Source: Mesorhizobium helmanticense (lineage in GTDB: Bacteria > Pseudomonadota > Alphaproteobacteria > Rhizobiales > Rhizobiaceae). Taken from it: a stretch of 64,000 bases of DNA. Positions 8,276 through 16,894 of this stretch are shown one piece after another. The DNA lies in assembly GCF_003034915.1 (NCBI RefSeq), contig NZ_PZJX01000061.1:1-64000 (forward strand), written 5' to 3'. The number at the start of each line of letters is the position of its first letter. Position 1 is the stretch's first letter. The notes below the pieces were generated by a model, which saw only the letters and a list, made by a program, of their open reading frames with translations, had not been told where the DNA came from and made no database searches. The position numbers were made by a program, and so were the translations under genes.

Positions 8276-8818
8276 ATGGTGATCGAAGAACGCAAATACC
8301 CCGGTGAGCTGGCATCCCCGCAGCAGGTTCACGAGCTGGCGGAAGAATACCGCAAGGCGGCAAACCACCTCCTTCCGCTCGGCCGACCCGGCAAGCCGCT
8401 TACCAGAGCGCCGTTCAGATTGGCGGCGATCCATGCGATCGAACTCTACCTCACCGCGCTTTTGCTCCACCGTGGGCACAATCCCAATCAGATCCGGAAA
8501 CTGCAGCACGACCTGTCGAGACGCACGGAGCACGCCCTGGAGGCGGGCCTGCGCCTTCGCGCGAAGACGGCCAGGCATCTCCAGTCGCTAAGCCAGAACC
8601 GGGAATATCTCGTCACCCGTTACGGCCCGGAACTGGCGGCGACCGCCTCGCAGATAAACCGCCTCACCGCCACCCTTGAAGAGGTGGCGGCAAAGGTCAC
8701 GGCATTGATCGCGCTGCCCGCCAGGTCGCAGCAGGCCGACCCAGCTGCCGCCGGCGAGATTCAAGGCCGGGATTCAGCGGCCTCCTTGTCTGCTGCGACA
8801 GCTAATCCAATGACATGA
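8276..8818 (+). CDS. HEPN-like helical protein
   Basis: A 180-residue helical protein. Residues 20-90 (YRKAANHLLPLGRPGKPL, RLAAIHAIELYLTALLLHRG, QIRKLQHDLSRRTEHALEAG) resemble HEPN-type domains, where a helix rich in E-L-Y-L-K/T is followed by a short R/K-x-x-x-H-D-L block. It directly follows the tail-anchored protein gene and is likely translated from the same mRNA. HEPN proteins often act as RNases or in toxin/defence modules, but the canonical Rx4-6H motif is not clear here. The C-terminal 30 residues are low complexity and overlap an opposing broken gene. Confidence 0.45.
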   Translation: MVIEERKYPGELASPQQVHELAEEYRKAANHLLPLGRPGKPLTRAPFRLAAIHAIELYLTALLLHRGHNPNQIRKLQHDLSRRTEHALEAGLRLRAKTARHLQSLSQNREYLVTRYGPELAATASQINRLTATLEEVAAKVTALIALPARSQQADPAAAGEIQGRDSAASLSAATANPMT

Positions 8819-9057
8819 TGCACCAGGAACACGTCGACGAGGTACGCAGCCTCGTCCCGTGAAATCGGCAACATGTCTGCGGTGATTTCATTGTCGATAT
8901 AATCCTCGGCATCCCAAAGGGTGCGAGTTAGCTCTTCGTTGGCTGGCTCAATCCGTTCAATAACCCTTTCGAACGCGGCGTTCGCGGTCCAATAAGCACA
9001 GCTCGGTCGGTCCCGGTGACTGGCAGGGACGCAATGACGGCATGGGAATCCATGACG
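8761..9057 (-). pseudogene. Frameshifted small hypothetical gene
   Basis: From an ATG at 9057 (MDSHAVIASLPVTGTDRA) the reading breaks after about 18 residues. Another frame then continues convincingly as ANAAFERVIERIEPANEELT, WDAEDYIDNEITADMLPISR and EAAYLVDVFLVHHVIGLAVA to a TGA at 8761. No start codon exists in the second frame, so a single indel near 8995 has probably split one gene of about 95 residues. Its 3' end overlaps the HEPN-like gene on the opposite strand by 58 nt. Function unknown. Confidence 0.4.
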
Positions 9058-9249
9058 AATGTTTCCTTTTTGGAATGGCGGTCTCTTGCCTCAGCATTTT
9101 CGGTCGCCATGCCGACGCTGGTTCTTGAAGGGTGGCTCGTCGAAGCGCCAGGCGCCACCTTGTGCTCACATGCGCAGCCGCAGGATACGCGAGAATTCGG
9201 CAGGTGCAATCGAGGTTCCTGGCGAGAATTTTGCTGCTGGATGCGGTTC

Positions 9250-9275
9250 ACAACCTGTGCAATCACACAGGTTGT
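9250..9275. promoter_or_regulatory. Perfect 10-bp inverted repeat, possible operator
   Basis: ACAACCTGTG at 9250-9259 and CACAGGTTGT at 9266-9275 are exact inverted repeats separated by CAATCA. The site is 56 bp upstream of the broken gene at 9331. It has no T tract, so an operator is more likely than a terminator. Confidence 0.4.
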
Positions 9276-9330
9276 CAGTGCGCGCGGTGATTGCATAGTA
9301 TGGCAAAGGCCCGTGACGAAAGATCTCAAA

Positions 9331-9618
9331 ATGGCAGACAAGCGTCTCATGAAGGCAAGCGACATCCCTGCCTTCGTGGACAGAGTGATCAAGTCGGGCT
9401 GCGACATCTGTGCCATCGGCCATTTCAACTATTGCCTAGACTAGGGCGACATCGAGGAAATGGTGGCGGCGGGGGATGAACTCCAACGCATAGGCGAAGA
9501 ATTTGGCGATCGCGATTTTCTGCTAACTGAGATCGTCGCCTACTTGCGAACCATCGGGCGGTACATTGACCCCGGCTCGTCGGCCTCGCATTGTTCGGAG
9601 AACGGGACGACGCGGTAG
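9331..9618 (+). pseudogene. Broken paralogue of the small protein at 33004-33306 (in-frame TAG)
   Basis: Starting MADKRLMKASDIPAFVDRVI, the frame meets TAG at 9442-9444 and then continues uninterrupted to 9618 (GDIEEMVAAGDELQRIGEEF ... LRTIGRYIDPGSSASH). The whole length matches the intact minus-strand gene at 33004-33306, including KASDIPAFVD, SGCDICAIGH, FGDRDFL and YLRTIGRY. One nonsense mutation therefore inactivates this copy unless it is read through. Function of the family unknown; a conserved CDIC motif suggests metal or thiol chemistry. Confidence 0.6.
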
Positions 9619-9730
9619 GCGCTTCCCCACCTTTACGCCCTATCGGCTTATGGCCGACTTCACAGCATTCTGTTCTGAGCGCACACTTCACTTGTGAAAT
9701 TGACAGCAGCGCATCGCATTTGGTGGCTCT

Positions 9731-11866
9731 TTACGCTTGGGCTTCGGCCCCCTCCAGGCCGAGTTCGACGGGGTCGGCGACCGTCGCTGCAAAAATATCG
9801 AGATAATTTCGCCGTTTCGTGGGCGCTGCTTGGCCGAGCTTTTCGACTTTCTGAGAAACCGTCTCCTTGAGACGTTCGGCGCTAGGTTTCAGGCTTTCTT
9901 CGACGACCTTAATCCGCGCGTCGATAGTCGCTACGTCCGCTGTCACCTCCGCTTCGTTTCCAGATCTGCCACTCGACGCCGCTTTAGCGCGTTTCGGTTT
10001 CAGCAGGCTAACTTTGCGATTCACGGTGCGAGCTGCGGACTCCTTTGTTGCCGGCGCCGGTTTCACGGCCGCAGCGATAGTTGGCATCGCCTCAGCGCCA
10101 TTAACTGGTGATGACTTTCTCTTTTCGAAACCAGCCATCCCGGTAGTCGGAGCACCGACATCTTCGGCGGGCTGGTCTGCCCGGTTGTCGGTCAAAGCCG
10201 GAACCGGCTGTACCGGAAGATATTCGATCGGCGGCACGTCCGGAGTGTGCGCCTGAGAAAAGGCTTCGGCGGACTTGAATGGCTGTGTCTCGAAAAATCG
10301 CAGCTTGTCGCCGAAGATCGGGCGCTGGCCTTCAACAAGCAGTATCATCTTTCTCTCCGGCATCTGCCGGACTTCCTGAGGCATCATCAGGTCACGCTCG
10401 CGAATCTGTTCGACCTTCGTGCGCCTTGGCAGGCCGAAGAGCTCGATCGTGCGCGATTCCGACTGGTAGCGGATGGTCCGCTTGCCGAGCGCACGGGATG
10501 CATAGTCGGCGGTCGCCTGATCATTCGCGCCTAGAATGAGCTGATACCCACAATTGCCGAGCAGCGAATGCCGGGAGGTTTCGCCGTAAATCTCGTCGAG
10601 ATTCTTCAAGTCCTGGATGATGATGGCGAGCTTGATGTTATACCCTGCCACATAGGGCAGCTTGGTCATGATTTCGTCCATCTTCTTCAACTGCCGAAAT
10701 TCGTCGAGCAGGAAGTAGACCGGCAGTGAATTCGGATCGTGCTCGAGGGTAAGAATGTCCATTGTCTGTTGCACGAACAGCGTCAGGAACGGCTTGAGCA
10801 GCGTGATATCCGTGATGTTGGGCGCGAGGTAGACGGAGATCGGCCGACGCTTCATCGCACGGAGATCCATGTCGGTGACGTTCGTCGCGGCAACGACACG
10901 CTCGTTCTTGAATGGCCGCATCGCCTTCTGAATATCGAGCAAGGCTGAAGCGGCCGCGCGCTCGGAAAGGGCCAGATAGGCGTTGAAGCTTTCCAACGTG
11001 AATTTGGACAGGTACGGCTCTTTTGCCTTGATGAATTTCATCAAGGCCTGCAGGTCGACGCCGCTGTTGAAGAACGAGTTGACCTCCCCGAGATTGCGCC
11101 GGCCGTTGTAAAACGGACTTTCCAGCACATAGCTGATAGCGCCTGCCATGACCTGTTGAGCGGTCGCCTGCCACACCGAGTTTTCGGATTCGGTGTTTTC
11201 GGGAACGAGAATGCTCGCCGTGTTCTGGATATCGGTCGTGCGATTTCCGCGTTCCTGGCGAATGAAGTCGAGAGGGTTGTAGCGGTTGGTTCGCTCCGCG
11301 CCTGGCGCGAAAAGGAAGACCTGGCTGCCGTTGCGCCGGCGATAGCCGGCCGTCGCCTTGAAAATCTCTCCCTTGAGGTCGGTAACAATCATCGACCCTT
11401 CATGCATCAGAGCATTGGGGATGACATAGCCGGCGCCTTTACCCGATCTTGTCGGCCCGATGATCAGATGGTGACGATCATCCTTGGTGCGCAGGATTTT
11501 GCGGCCGACGCGACCGAAGACATGGCCGGCTTTGCGAAACCACTTGCCGCGGCGGAGAGAAGCGATGTCCTGAAATGCCGCGTCACCGAGTGGGCTGCCT
11601 TGCGGCCGAAGGCCGAGCAATGCAGCCAGGCCGCCGGCAAGTAGGGCAGGGACGAGCGCCCCGATCGCGACCATCTGCAATGTGGTGTTGCTCTTGTAGA
11701 GCCAGAATTGTTGCAATGGGGCGAATGGATTGGTGGTGATCGTCGCTTCGAGAATGCGGCCGTCACGGAAAAAAATCTGGAGGCCAAGGCCATAGCCGAG
11801 AATCCAGACTGCAAAGACGATTCCGGTGCAGAAGAGCAGGTAAAAGGCCTTATAGCCCTGGCTCAT
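9731..11866 (-). CDS. virD4: VirD4/TraG type IV coupling protein
   Basis: A 711-residue inner-membrane ATPase that brings the relaxase-DNA complex to the secretion channel. Two membrane segments (residues about 8-30 and 64-84) precede Walker A GPTRSGKG (137-144). LKGEIFK, LLDEFRQLKKM (Walker B region), IIIQDLKNLDEIYG and LGNCGYQLILGANDQATA are typical VirD4/TraG motifs. The last 160 residues form a proline/alanine/lysine-rich tail of unknown role. It is the last gene of the virB operon and overlaps virB11 by 4 nt, so the coupling protein is translationally linked to the channel. Confidence 0.95.
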   Translation of the reverse strand: MSQGYKAFYLLFCTGIVFAVWILGYGLGLQIFFRDGRILEATITTNPFAPLQQFWLYKSNTTLQMVAIGALVPALLAGGLAALLGLRPQGSPLGDAAFQDIASLRRGKWFRKAGHVFGRVGRKILRTKDDRHHLIIGPTRSGKGAGYVIPNALMHEGSMIVTDLKGEIFKATAGYRRRNGSQVFLFAPGAERTNRYNPLDFIRQERGNRTTDIQNTASILVPENTESENSVWQATAQQVMAGAISYVLESPFYNGRRNLGEVNSFFNSGVDLQALMKFIKAKEPYLSKFTLESFNAYLALSERAAASALLDIQKAMRPFKNERVVAATNVTDMDLRAMKRRPISVYLAPNITDITLLKPFLTLFVQQTMDILTLEHDPNSLPVYFLLDEFRQLKKMDEIMTKLPYVAGYNIKLAIIIQDLKNLDEIYGETSRHSLLGNCGYQLILGANDQATADYASRALGKRTIRYQSESRTIELFGLPRRTKVEQIRERDLMMPQEVRQMPERKMILLVEGQRPIFGDKLRFFETQPFKSAEAFSQAHTPDVPPIEYLPVQPVPALTDNRADQPAEDVGAPTTGMAGFEKRKSSPVNGAEAMPTIAAAVKPAPATKESAARTVNRKVSLLKPKRAKAASSGRSGNEAEVTADVATIDARIKVVEESLKPSAERLKETVSQKVEKLGQAAPTKRRNYLDIFAATVADPVELGLEGAEAQA

Positions 11867-12879
11867 GATTCATCCCGGGCAAAGAAGATTTCCGACACGC
11901 CGCGCTTGCCGCCGTCGCGGCGGAGCTGGATGACGATCGGGATGACCATCTGAATGTAGGACATCAGATCGGCCTTGGAATAACCTGACGACATGCCAGC
12001 CTGCTGCATCATCATGGCAAGTTGCTCGTAGGCACCCATCGGCGTATCGGCATGGACAGTAGACATGCTGCCGGGGTGGCCGGTGTTGATCGCGCGCAGG
12101 AACGCGAAGGCTTCGGCGCCGCGGATTTCGCCGACAAACAGGCGGTCGGGGCGCATGCGAAGCGATGCTTCGAGCAGGCTTTGAATCGTCACGTCAGCCG
12201 TGCCCTGATCGCCCTTTGAGGCGAGGAGGTGCACCTTGTTAGCCTGGGGCGGTAACAGTTCGCGTGTGTCTTCAAGCGTCAGAATGCGCTCATTGGCATC
12301 GATGCTTTTCAAGCACGCGTTGAGAAACGTCGTTTTGCCGGAGGAAGTGCCGCCGCTGATCAGGATCGATACCCGTTTCGTGATGGCCGTATGGATGAAG
12401 TCATAGATACGGCCGCCGCGCAGATGGGCAATCAAGTCGCGATCGATGTCACTTAGGCCGCCGACGGCGACCGATACTCTGTCTAGCGAGCCGCTGTCGC
12501 GATACTCCTCGAGCGTGAAGTTGTTGACCACCTGCTTGCGGATCGAGATTGAGCCGCCTTCGGGAGCGGCCGGCGGCAGGACGACCTGAATGCGTTCGCC
12601 TGTCGGCAGCGCCGCGCTGAGAATGGGCTTGGAGTGGCTAATAAACTGACTTGTCGCGCCGGCGACGCGCTCACCGATGTTCTGAATTTCGGCGGCCGTC
12701 AGCTCATGAATCTCGTGGTGCTCCATATGATCGGAGCCGAGACGTTCGACATAGACATGGCCGGGCTTGTTGATCGAAATTTCGACAACGCGCGGGTCTT
12801 CCAGGAATGGTTTCAGCGGAACCAGCGCGCGATCGAGAAAGTGATAAGGGTTGGGGGCTCTACCTACGGCGACGTTCAC
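11863..12879 (-). CDS. virB11: VirB11 traffic ATPase
   Basis: A 338-residue hexameric ATPase at the cytoplasmic base of the type IV secretion system. Walker A GGTSSGKT lies at 176-183, the Asp box is TLEDTRELL, Walker B is RLFVGEIRGAEAF, and the His box is TGHPGSMSTVHADTP. Length and motif order are standard, so it should be active. Its 5' end overlaps the 3' end of virB10 by 20 nt and its 3' end overlaps virD4 by 4 nt, which indicates tight translational coupling. Confidence 0.97.
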   Translation of the reverse strand: MNVAVGRAPNPYHFLDRALVPLKPFLEDPRVVEISINKPGHVYVERLGSDHMEHHEIHELTAAEIQNIGERVAGATSQFISHSKPILSAALPTGERIQVVLPPAAPEGGSISIRKQVVNNFTLEEYRDSGSLDRVSVAVGGLSDIDRDLIAHLRGGRIYDFIHTAITKRVSILISGGTSSGKTTFLNACLKSIDANERILTLEDTRELLPPQANKVHLLASKGDQGTADVTIQSLLEASLRMRPDRLFVGEIRGAEAFAFLRAINTGHPGSMSTVHADTPMGAYEQLAMMMQQAGMSSGYSKADLMSYIQMVIPIVIQLRRDGGKRGVSEIFFARDES

Positions 12880-14086
12880 GTTGAATTTCCTTCATCGCTT
12901 CGGTGACGGGATCGTCGTACATGGCGCTGAAATCGAGATCCTGTCGGACATAAACAAAGATGCGCTCGCCTTGACCAACGCTGATGGTCGGGGGGATGCG
13001 GAGATTTTCGCTCAAAGCCTGGTTGGCCATGTCGCTGAAGGTTTGAGCGATCGTGTCGCGCGCCAGCTCCTCGCCGCGTTTGGCATCGTCGTTGTTTTTG
13101 CCGGACGCTTGGTCGCTTCCGAAGCCGGTCAGGTAGCTGGCGCCGGCGCCGACGATGGAAAGGACGATGGCCGACCCGAAACGTTCGCGCCATTTGTTGT
13201 CGACATGACCGGTGAGACCGGAACGGCCGAGACTGTCGCTTCCGATCGAGTTCAGCCGGACACTCACGCCATCATCACGGATAAGCCGCGTCCAGATGAC
13301 GAAGATACGTTTTTGTCCCCTGGTCACATCGGACTGATACTCACCGATCAGTCGCGTTCCCGTCGGGATGAGGATACGCCGGCCATCGAACGAATAAACA
13401 TCCTGAGACGTGATCGCCCGAATCTGCCCCGGTAAGTCGCTGTTGATCGCCGTTTCGAGGATGCCGGGAATGAGAGTGCCTTCCGGGATCAAGGCATCAA
13501 TGCGCTTGAGTTGGGTGGCTTTCGCACCACGGTCGGCCAGGCTCGATGTAGCAGCAAGGTACTTGCTGTTGCGGTCTTCGCCAGCGACCGTAGGGCCGCT
13601 GCCACTGGCGCCGCCGAGCCCGCCGGCGCCGTCCTCAGCCTTGGCCTGGTCAAGCGAGATCAGCCCTGATTTGTAGCGTTGCGGAAATTCTTCCGGTGGC
13701 GGTTCGTCCGCCGGGGGTGGCGCGACGGCCGGCTCAGCAACCGGGGGAGGCGGCGGTGGTACGTTGAATCCCGTCGTATCGACCTTGGGTTCAACCGGTT
13801 CGGGCGGTGGCGGAATATTGATGATCGCCGGGTCGGGTTGCGGCTTCGGCTTATCCTGCTCGCGCACGAATGACGGGGGACGGAATGTCGTGGTCCGAAA
13901 CTCCTCGTCGCCTTGGGTGATGTCATGAGAGGTTTCCTTGGCGGGCGAGAGGACGAAATAGGCGGCGACGACGCCACCGATTAGCAGCGCAGCACCGCCG
14001 AGCAGCTGATTGCGTTTGGCATTCTTGTTGGCGATGGCCGTATCGTCGCCGGCAAGCATGGCCTCTAGTTCTGGAGATTGCTTCAT
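12860..14086 (-). CDS. virB10: VirB10 channel protein
   Basis: A 408-residue protein spanning both membranes. A short cytoplasmic N-terminus leads to one membrane segment (about 28-47, LLGGAALLIGGVVAAYFVL), a long proline-rich periplasmic linker (IINIPPPPEPVEPK, FNVPPPPPPV, PPPADEPPPEEFP) and the conserved C-terminal VirB10 domain (LIPEGTLIPGILETAINSDL, RILIPTGTRLIGEY, GLTGHVDN). It links VirB8/VirB6 in the inner membrane to VirB9/VirB7 in the outer membrane core. It overlaps virB9 by 1 nt. Confidence 0.96.
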   Translation of the reverse strand: MKQSPELEAMLAGDDTAIANKNAKRNQLLGGAALLIGGVVAAYFVLSPAKETSHDITQGDEEFRTTTFRPPSFVREQDKPKPQPDPAIINIPPPPEPVEPKVDTTGFNVPPPPPPVAEPAVAPPPADEPPPEEFPQRYKSGLISLDQAKAEDGAGGLGGASGSGPTVAGEDRNSKYLAATSSLADRGAKATQLKRIDALIPEGTLIPGILETAINSDLPGQIRAITSQDVYSFDGRRILIPTGTRLIGEYQSDVTRGQKRIFVIWTRLIRDDGVSVRLNSIGSDSLGRSGLTGHVDNKWRERFGSAIVLSIVGAGASYLTGFGSDQASGKNNDDAKRGEELARDTIAQTFSDMANQALSENLRIPPTISVGQGERIFVYVRQDLDFSAMYDDPVTEAMKEIQRERRRR

Positions 14087-14895
14087 CAGTTGCCGCTCCT
14101 CGAGCGCTTCTTAGCCTGGCGGTCGGGAGCCGGGCCGAGGATGTCGGGGTCTGGGGTCCCGAAGTCGGGCTTTCGAAGGTTGAAAATGCACGTCCACTGA
14201 TCGCCGTCGCGCAGCGTGTATTGAGTGGCGACGCCATCGACGACGAGATAGTCGCCCTCTTTGCGGAAATTGCGCAGCGTCTCGGAAAAATCCGATTGAA
14301 CGGCAAAGATCGCCGGCACGCGGCCGTTGAATTTGAAGAAGGTCTTCTTGCCGTCATCGAAGACCATCGACGGTTTCAGGGCCGCGTCGCCTGAGAACGA
14401 GTAGTCAATGTTGACGTTGGCCTTGTCGATGTTCGAGACGTTGGGGTTTGCCGCTCTATATTCCGCCTCCTTGCGCAAGGCGGCGTTCAGATCCTTCTCT
14501 GGATAGACGAAGCGCACGCCAAAGACCTTGTGGCCTGCCTCTGGCGCATAGTCGTGCAGCTCGATGAAATAAATTCGTTTCGTCGTCACCACGTTCATAT
14601 TGGTGGTGACGTTCTTGGCGACTGGTTTGACGAACAGGATGTTGCCCTTCTCGGAAGGCGCTACCTGCCAGCTTTCCGTATCGCCGAGCGAGATCGTTTC
14701 GAATTTCTCGTCTTCGTCGAAAATGATCATGGTCGAAATGCCATAGGTGGCATTGACCGTGACCACGTTGTTCGGCTGATAGACGACACTGGTAACGCGC
14801 CCGTCGAGGTTGCCCGGACGAGGCGTTTGCGCACCATGGGCGTGAGTCAGGATGGCGACGGAAAACGCCGCCGAAAATAGCAGGCGCTTCATCAT
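14086..14895 (-). CDS. virB9: VirB9 outer-membrane core protein
   Basis: A 269-residue secreted protein with an N-terminal signal peptide (residues 1-21, ending AHG-A) and the VirB9/CagX pattern: NVVTVNATYGISTMIIFDED, ESWQVAPSEKGNILFVKPV, NMNVVTTKRIYFIEL and FGVRFVYP. The C-terminal domain includes KTFFKFNGRVPAIFAV and YLVVDGVATQYTLRDG. It forms the outer-membrane ring with VirB7 and VirB10. It overlaps virB8 by 4 nt and virB10 by 1 nt. The C-terminal end is unusually basic (DRQAKKRSRSGN). Confidence 0.95.
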   Translation of the reverse strand: MMKRLLFSAAFSVAILTHAHGAQTPRPGNLDGRVTSVVYQPNNVVTVNATYGISTMIIFDEDEKFETISLGDTESWQVAPSEKGNILFVKPVAKNVTTNMNVVTTKRIYFIELHDYAPEAGHKVFGVRFVYPEKDLNAALRKEAEYRAANPNVSNIDKANVNIDYSFSGDAALKPSMVFDDGKKTFFKFNGRVPAIFAVQSDFSETLRNFRKEGDYLVVDGVATQYTLRDGDQWTCIFNLRKPDFGTPDPDILGPAPDRQAKKRSRSGN

Positions 14896-15584
14896 CCCTC
14901 GTCCCCCGACGTAACCGTTTCCTGGTCGCGGCGGTAGTTGTAGACTTGGAATCCGAGGGGGTTTTCAAACCGCCATTCATTCGTTTCCGGCGTCTCCGTA
15001 TACCGGTAGCGCACAACCGAAATGTAGTGCCGGACGATCGACTCCGTGTCGGACTTTTCCGTTGTCGAGAACCTGACCAGCGCCGTGCTGGCATTCGAGA
15101 ACGTCACGGACTTGACGTCGACCAGCACGCGCTTGTTTTTGCCGTAGACTTTGGTCGGATTGTTCGGGTTGGCTGCGCTGTACTGCTCTGCCAACTCGCG
15201 TGCCGCATCCCCGGTCGACAGCAGAGCGGCGATGCCGAAGGTTTCTTCGATGGCGAACGGATCATACCCCTCGCGGTGGCGGATATAGCGCACCACATTG
15301 GCTTGCGTGATGGCTTGCGTCTCTGTCAGGGTCAACGGCTTGGTCAGGCCTGTCTTGACCTCGATATAGCCGGTGTTCTTGTCGACCTCGACGATATATG
15401 GCTCGAAGCTTTTCAGCGGGACCAAGAGAACGAGTGCTGCGAGCGCCAGCAGCGTGATCGCGCCGAAAAGCAGCGCCACGAACCATGCAAGCGACCGGGA
15501 GCGCTTCGCCTTCTTGACGATCTCGTTTTCCCATCGATCGCCGTCCTGAAAATAGCTCCTCAGCGCACCTTCGTTGTCTGCCAT
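14892..15584 (-). CDS. virB8: VirB8 inner-membrane assembly protein
   Basis: A 230-residue bitopic protein: 30 cytoplasmic residues, one membrane segment (about 31-56), and a periplasmic NTF2-like VirB8 domain recognisable from YIVEVDKNTGYIEV, VRYIRHREGYDPFAIEETFG, NNPTKVYGKNKRV and HYISVVRYRYTETPE. It nucleates channel assembly through VirB9 and VirB10. It sits in the usual order between virB6 and virB9, with a 4-nt overlap to virB9. Confidence 0.95.
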   Translation of the reverse strand: MADNEGALRSYFQDGDRWENEIVKKAKRSRSLAWFVALLFGAITLLALAALVLLVPLKSFEPYIVEVDKNTGYIEVKTGLTKPLTLTETQAITQANVVRYIRHREGYDPFAIEETFGIAALLSTGDAARELAEQYSAANPNNPTKVYGKNKRVLVDVKSVTFSNASTALVRFSTTEKSDTESIVRHYISVVRYRYTETPETNEWRFENPLGFQVYNYRRDQETVTSGDEG

Positions 15585-15622
15585 ATTGATCCAGCCCTTA
15601 CTTTGCCTGCCAGCGAGCCGCC

Positions 15623-16654
15623 TCAGCGAGGCATGCTGTTGTTGGAGATTCTGTCCTGCATGGCAGTGCGCTCATTGGCCGTGCGAATGTTGGCAATCAT
15701 GCCGGAATGGATACGATCGCGTGCGCGCATCCCGGCATTGCCGACCACCCCTGCCGCACCGCGCGTAACGTCGAGAGCCTTCGTTGGAGCCGTCATGCCG
15801 GAGTATTGCGCGACAGCTCTGGCGACGTTGCCGATGCCCGCTGAGACGCCGCCGACAATGCTTTGCGCCAACACCTGGATATGGAAAAGAACGAACGCCC
15901 CTGCGCAACACAGCAGCAGGAAAGCCGACACGTCGCTGAGCTGCAGCCGGCGTTGGTTCGCTGCATTCGTCACCTTGGTTAGTTCGGGGTCCATGGCGGC
16001 GATGAGGAAGGCGGCAACCACATAGATGAACAGCGGTATCAGCGCGTAGAGAAGAACCTGTTGGAACCACGACACGCCGAGGCGTCGCGTCTGCTCGAAC
16101 AGCATGCAGGCTATGAAGATCGGGGCCGTTCCGATCAGCACCCACATCATCACCTTCGCCAGCAACAGGATCGCCAGCGCGACGGCGATAAACACTGCCA
16201 CGCTAAGCATGATGAGAAAGCCGATCATCGACGGCAGAATGGCGAAGTAGCCCGACTGTTCCGCAAACGCCGCCGCCGCTTCATTGGCGGTCTTCCAGAT
16301 CATCGACAGACCGTTAGTCGGTTCGGTTATGCCGGTTCCCGTGGCCGTCAGGATCGCCCGCCCGACATCCTCTGGCGTGTTGTTCAGCCAGCTGTAAAAC
16401 AGCGTATCGAAATTGCTCCATTCTTTGACGATCAGTAAAATGACCACCATCCGGGCAACACGGCCGATCACTTCGGCAACGCTGATCCTGGACGTTCCCA
16501 TGAAGAGTTGCAGGCCGTAATAGGCGACATAGGCCAGGAACAGGACATTGAGCAGCGGCGTGATTTCGCTGCCGACAATCCCATATGCCCTTTCCGAGAA
16601 GGTTCTGCCTGTGTCTTCAATCCGGTCGAGGAGGTCGCCTAAGAAATCTTCCAT
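15623..16654 (-). CDS. virB6: VirB6 polytopic inner-membrane channel protein
   Basis: A 343-residue hydrophobic protein with about six membrane segments (for example LLNVLFLAYVAYYGLQLFMG, VARMVVILLIV, FLIMLSVAVFIAVALAILLL, VLLYALIPLFIYVVAAFLIA, VSAFLLLCCAGAFVLFHIQV) and the central TrbL/VirB6 signature around LAKVMMWVLIGTAPIFIACM. It forms part of the inner-membrane pore. The C-terminal 70 residues are soluble. It is preceded by the VirB7-like lipoprotein gene (15-nt gap) and followed by virB8 (38-nt gap). Confidence 0.93.
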   Translation of the reverse strand: MEDFLGDLLDRIEDTGRTFSERAYGIVGSEITPLLNVLFLAYVAYYGLQLFMGTSRISVAEVIGRVARMVVILLIVKEWSNFDTLFYSWLNNTPEDVGRAILTATGTGITEPTNGLSMIWKTANEAAAAFAEQSGYFAILPSMIGFLIMLSVAVFIAVALAILLLAKVMMWVLIGTAPIFIACMLFEQTRRLGVSWFQQVLLYALIPLFIYVVAAFLIAAMDPELTKVTNAANQRRLQLSDVSAFLLLCCAGAFVLFHIQVLAQSIVGGVSAGIGNVARAVAQYSGMTAPTKALDVTRGAAGVVGNAGMRARDRIHSGMIANIRTANERTAMQDRISNNSMPR

Positions 16655-16669
16655 TGCCGCCGATCGTCC

Positions 16670-16894
16670 TTACTGAGCTGCCATCGCCTCTATCGCGGCC
16701 ATGGCCGTGGCCGGGTCGCCGTTGACGTACGACATCGGGCCGCATTCTTGGCGAGGATCGGCAGCGTAGGACGTCAGATTTGCGGGTCGCTTGCAGGGGG
16801 CCGTTTTCTCTTTGACCGTGCCGCAGCCGGCGACGCCGGTCGCGATCACGACGAGGAACAAGGCCCTGACTATGTGAGCGGGCTTAGTTGCCAC
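16670..16894 (-). CDS. VirB7-like small lipoprotein
   Basis: A 74-residue lipoprotein. The signal peptide ends in a lipobox (TGVAGC, Cys24), so the mature protein is a 51-residue outer-membrane lipoprotein with two more cysteines, one of which may pair with VirB9 as in Agrobacterium VirB7. Size and position between virB5 and virB6 are as expected of VirB7. It overlaps the end of virB5 by 11 nt. Sequence identity to VirB7 families is low at this size, so the name rests mainly on context. Confidence 0.75.
   Translation of the reverse strand: MATKPAHIVRALFLVVIATGVAGCGTVKEKTAPCKRPANLTSYAADPRQECGPMSYVNGDPATAMAAIEAMAAQ

Noticed and set aside
14946..16025. 359-codon plus-strand open frame across virB8 and virB6
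   Set aside because: Spans two well-supported virB genes in antisense and carries no motif.
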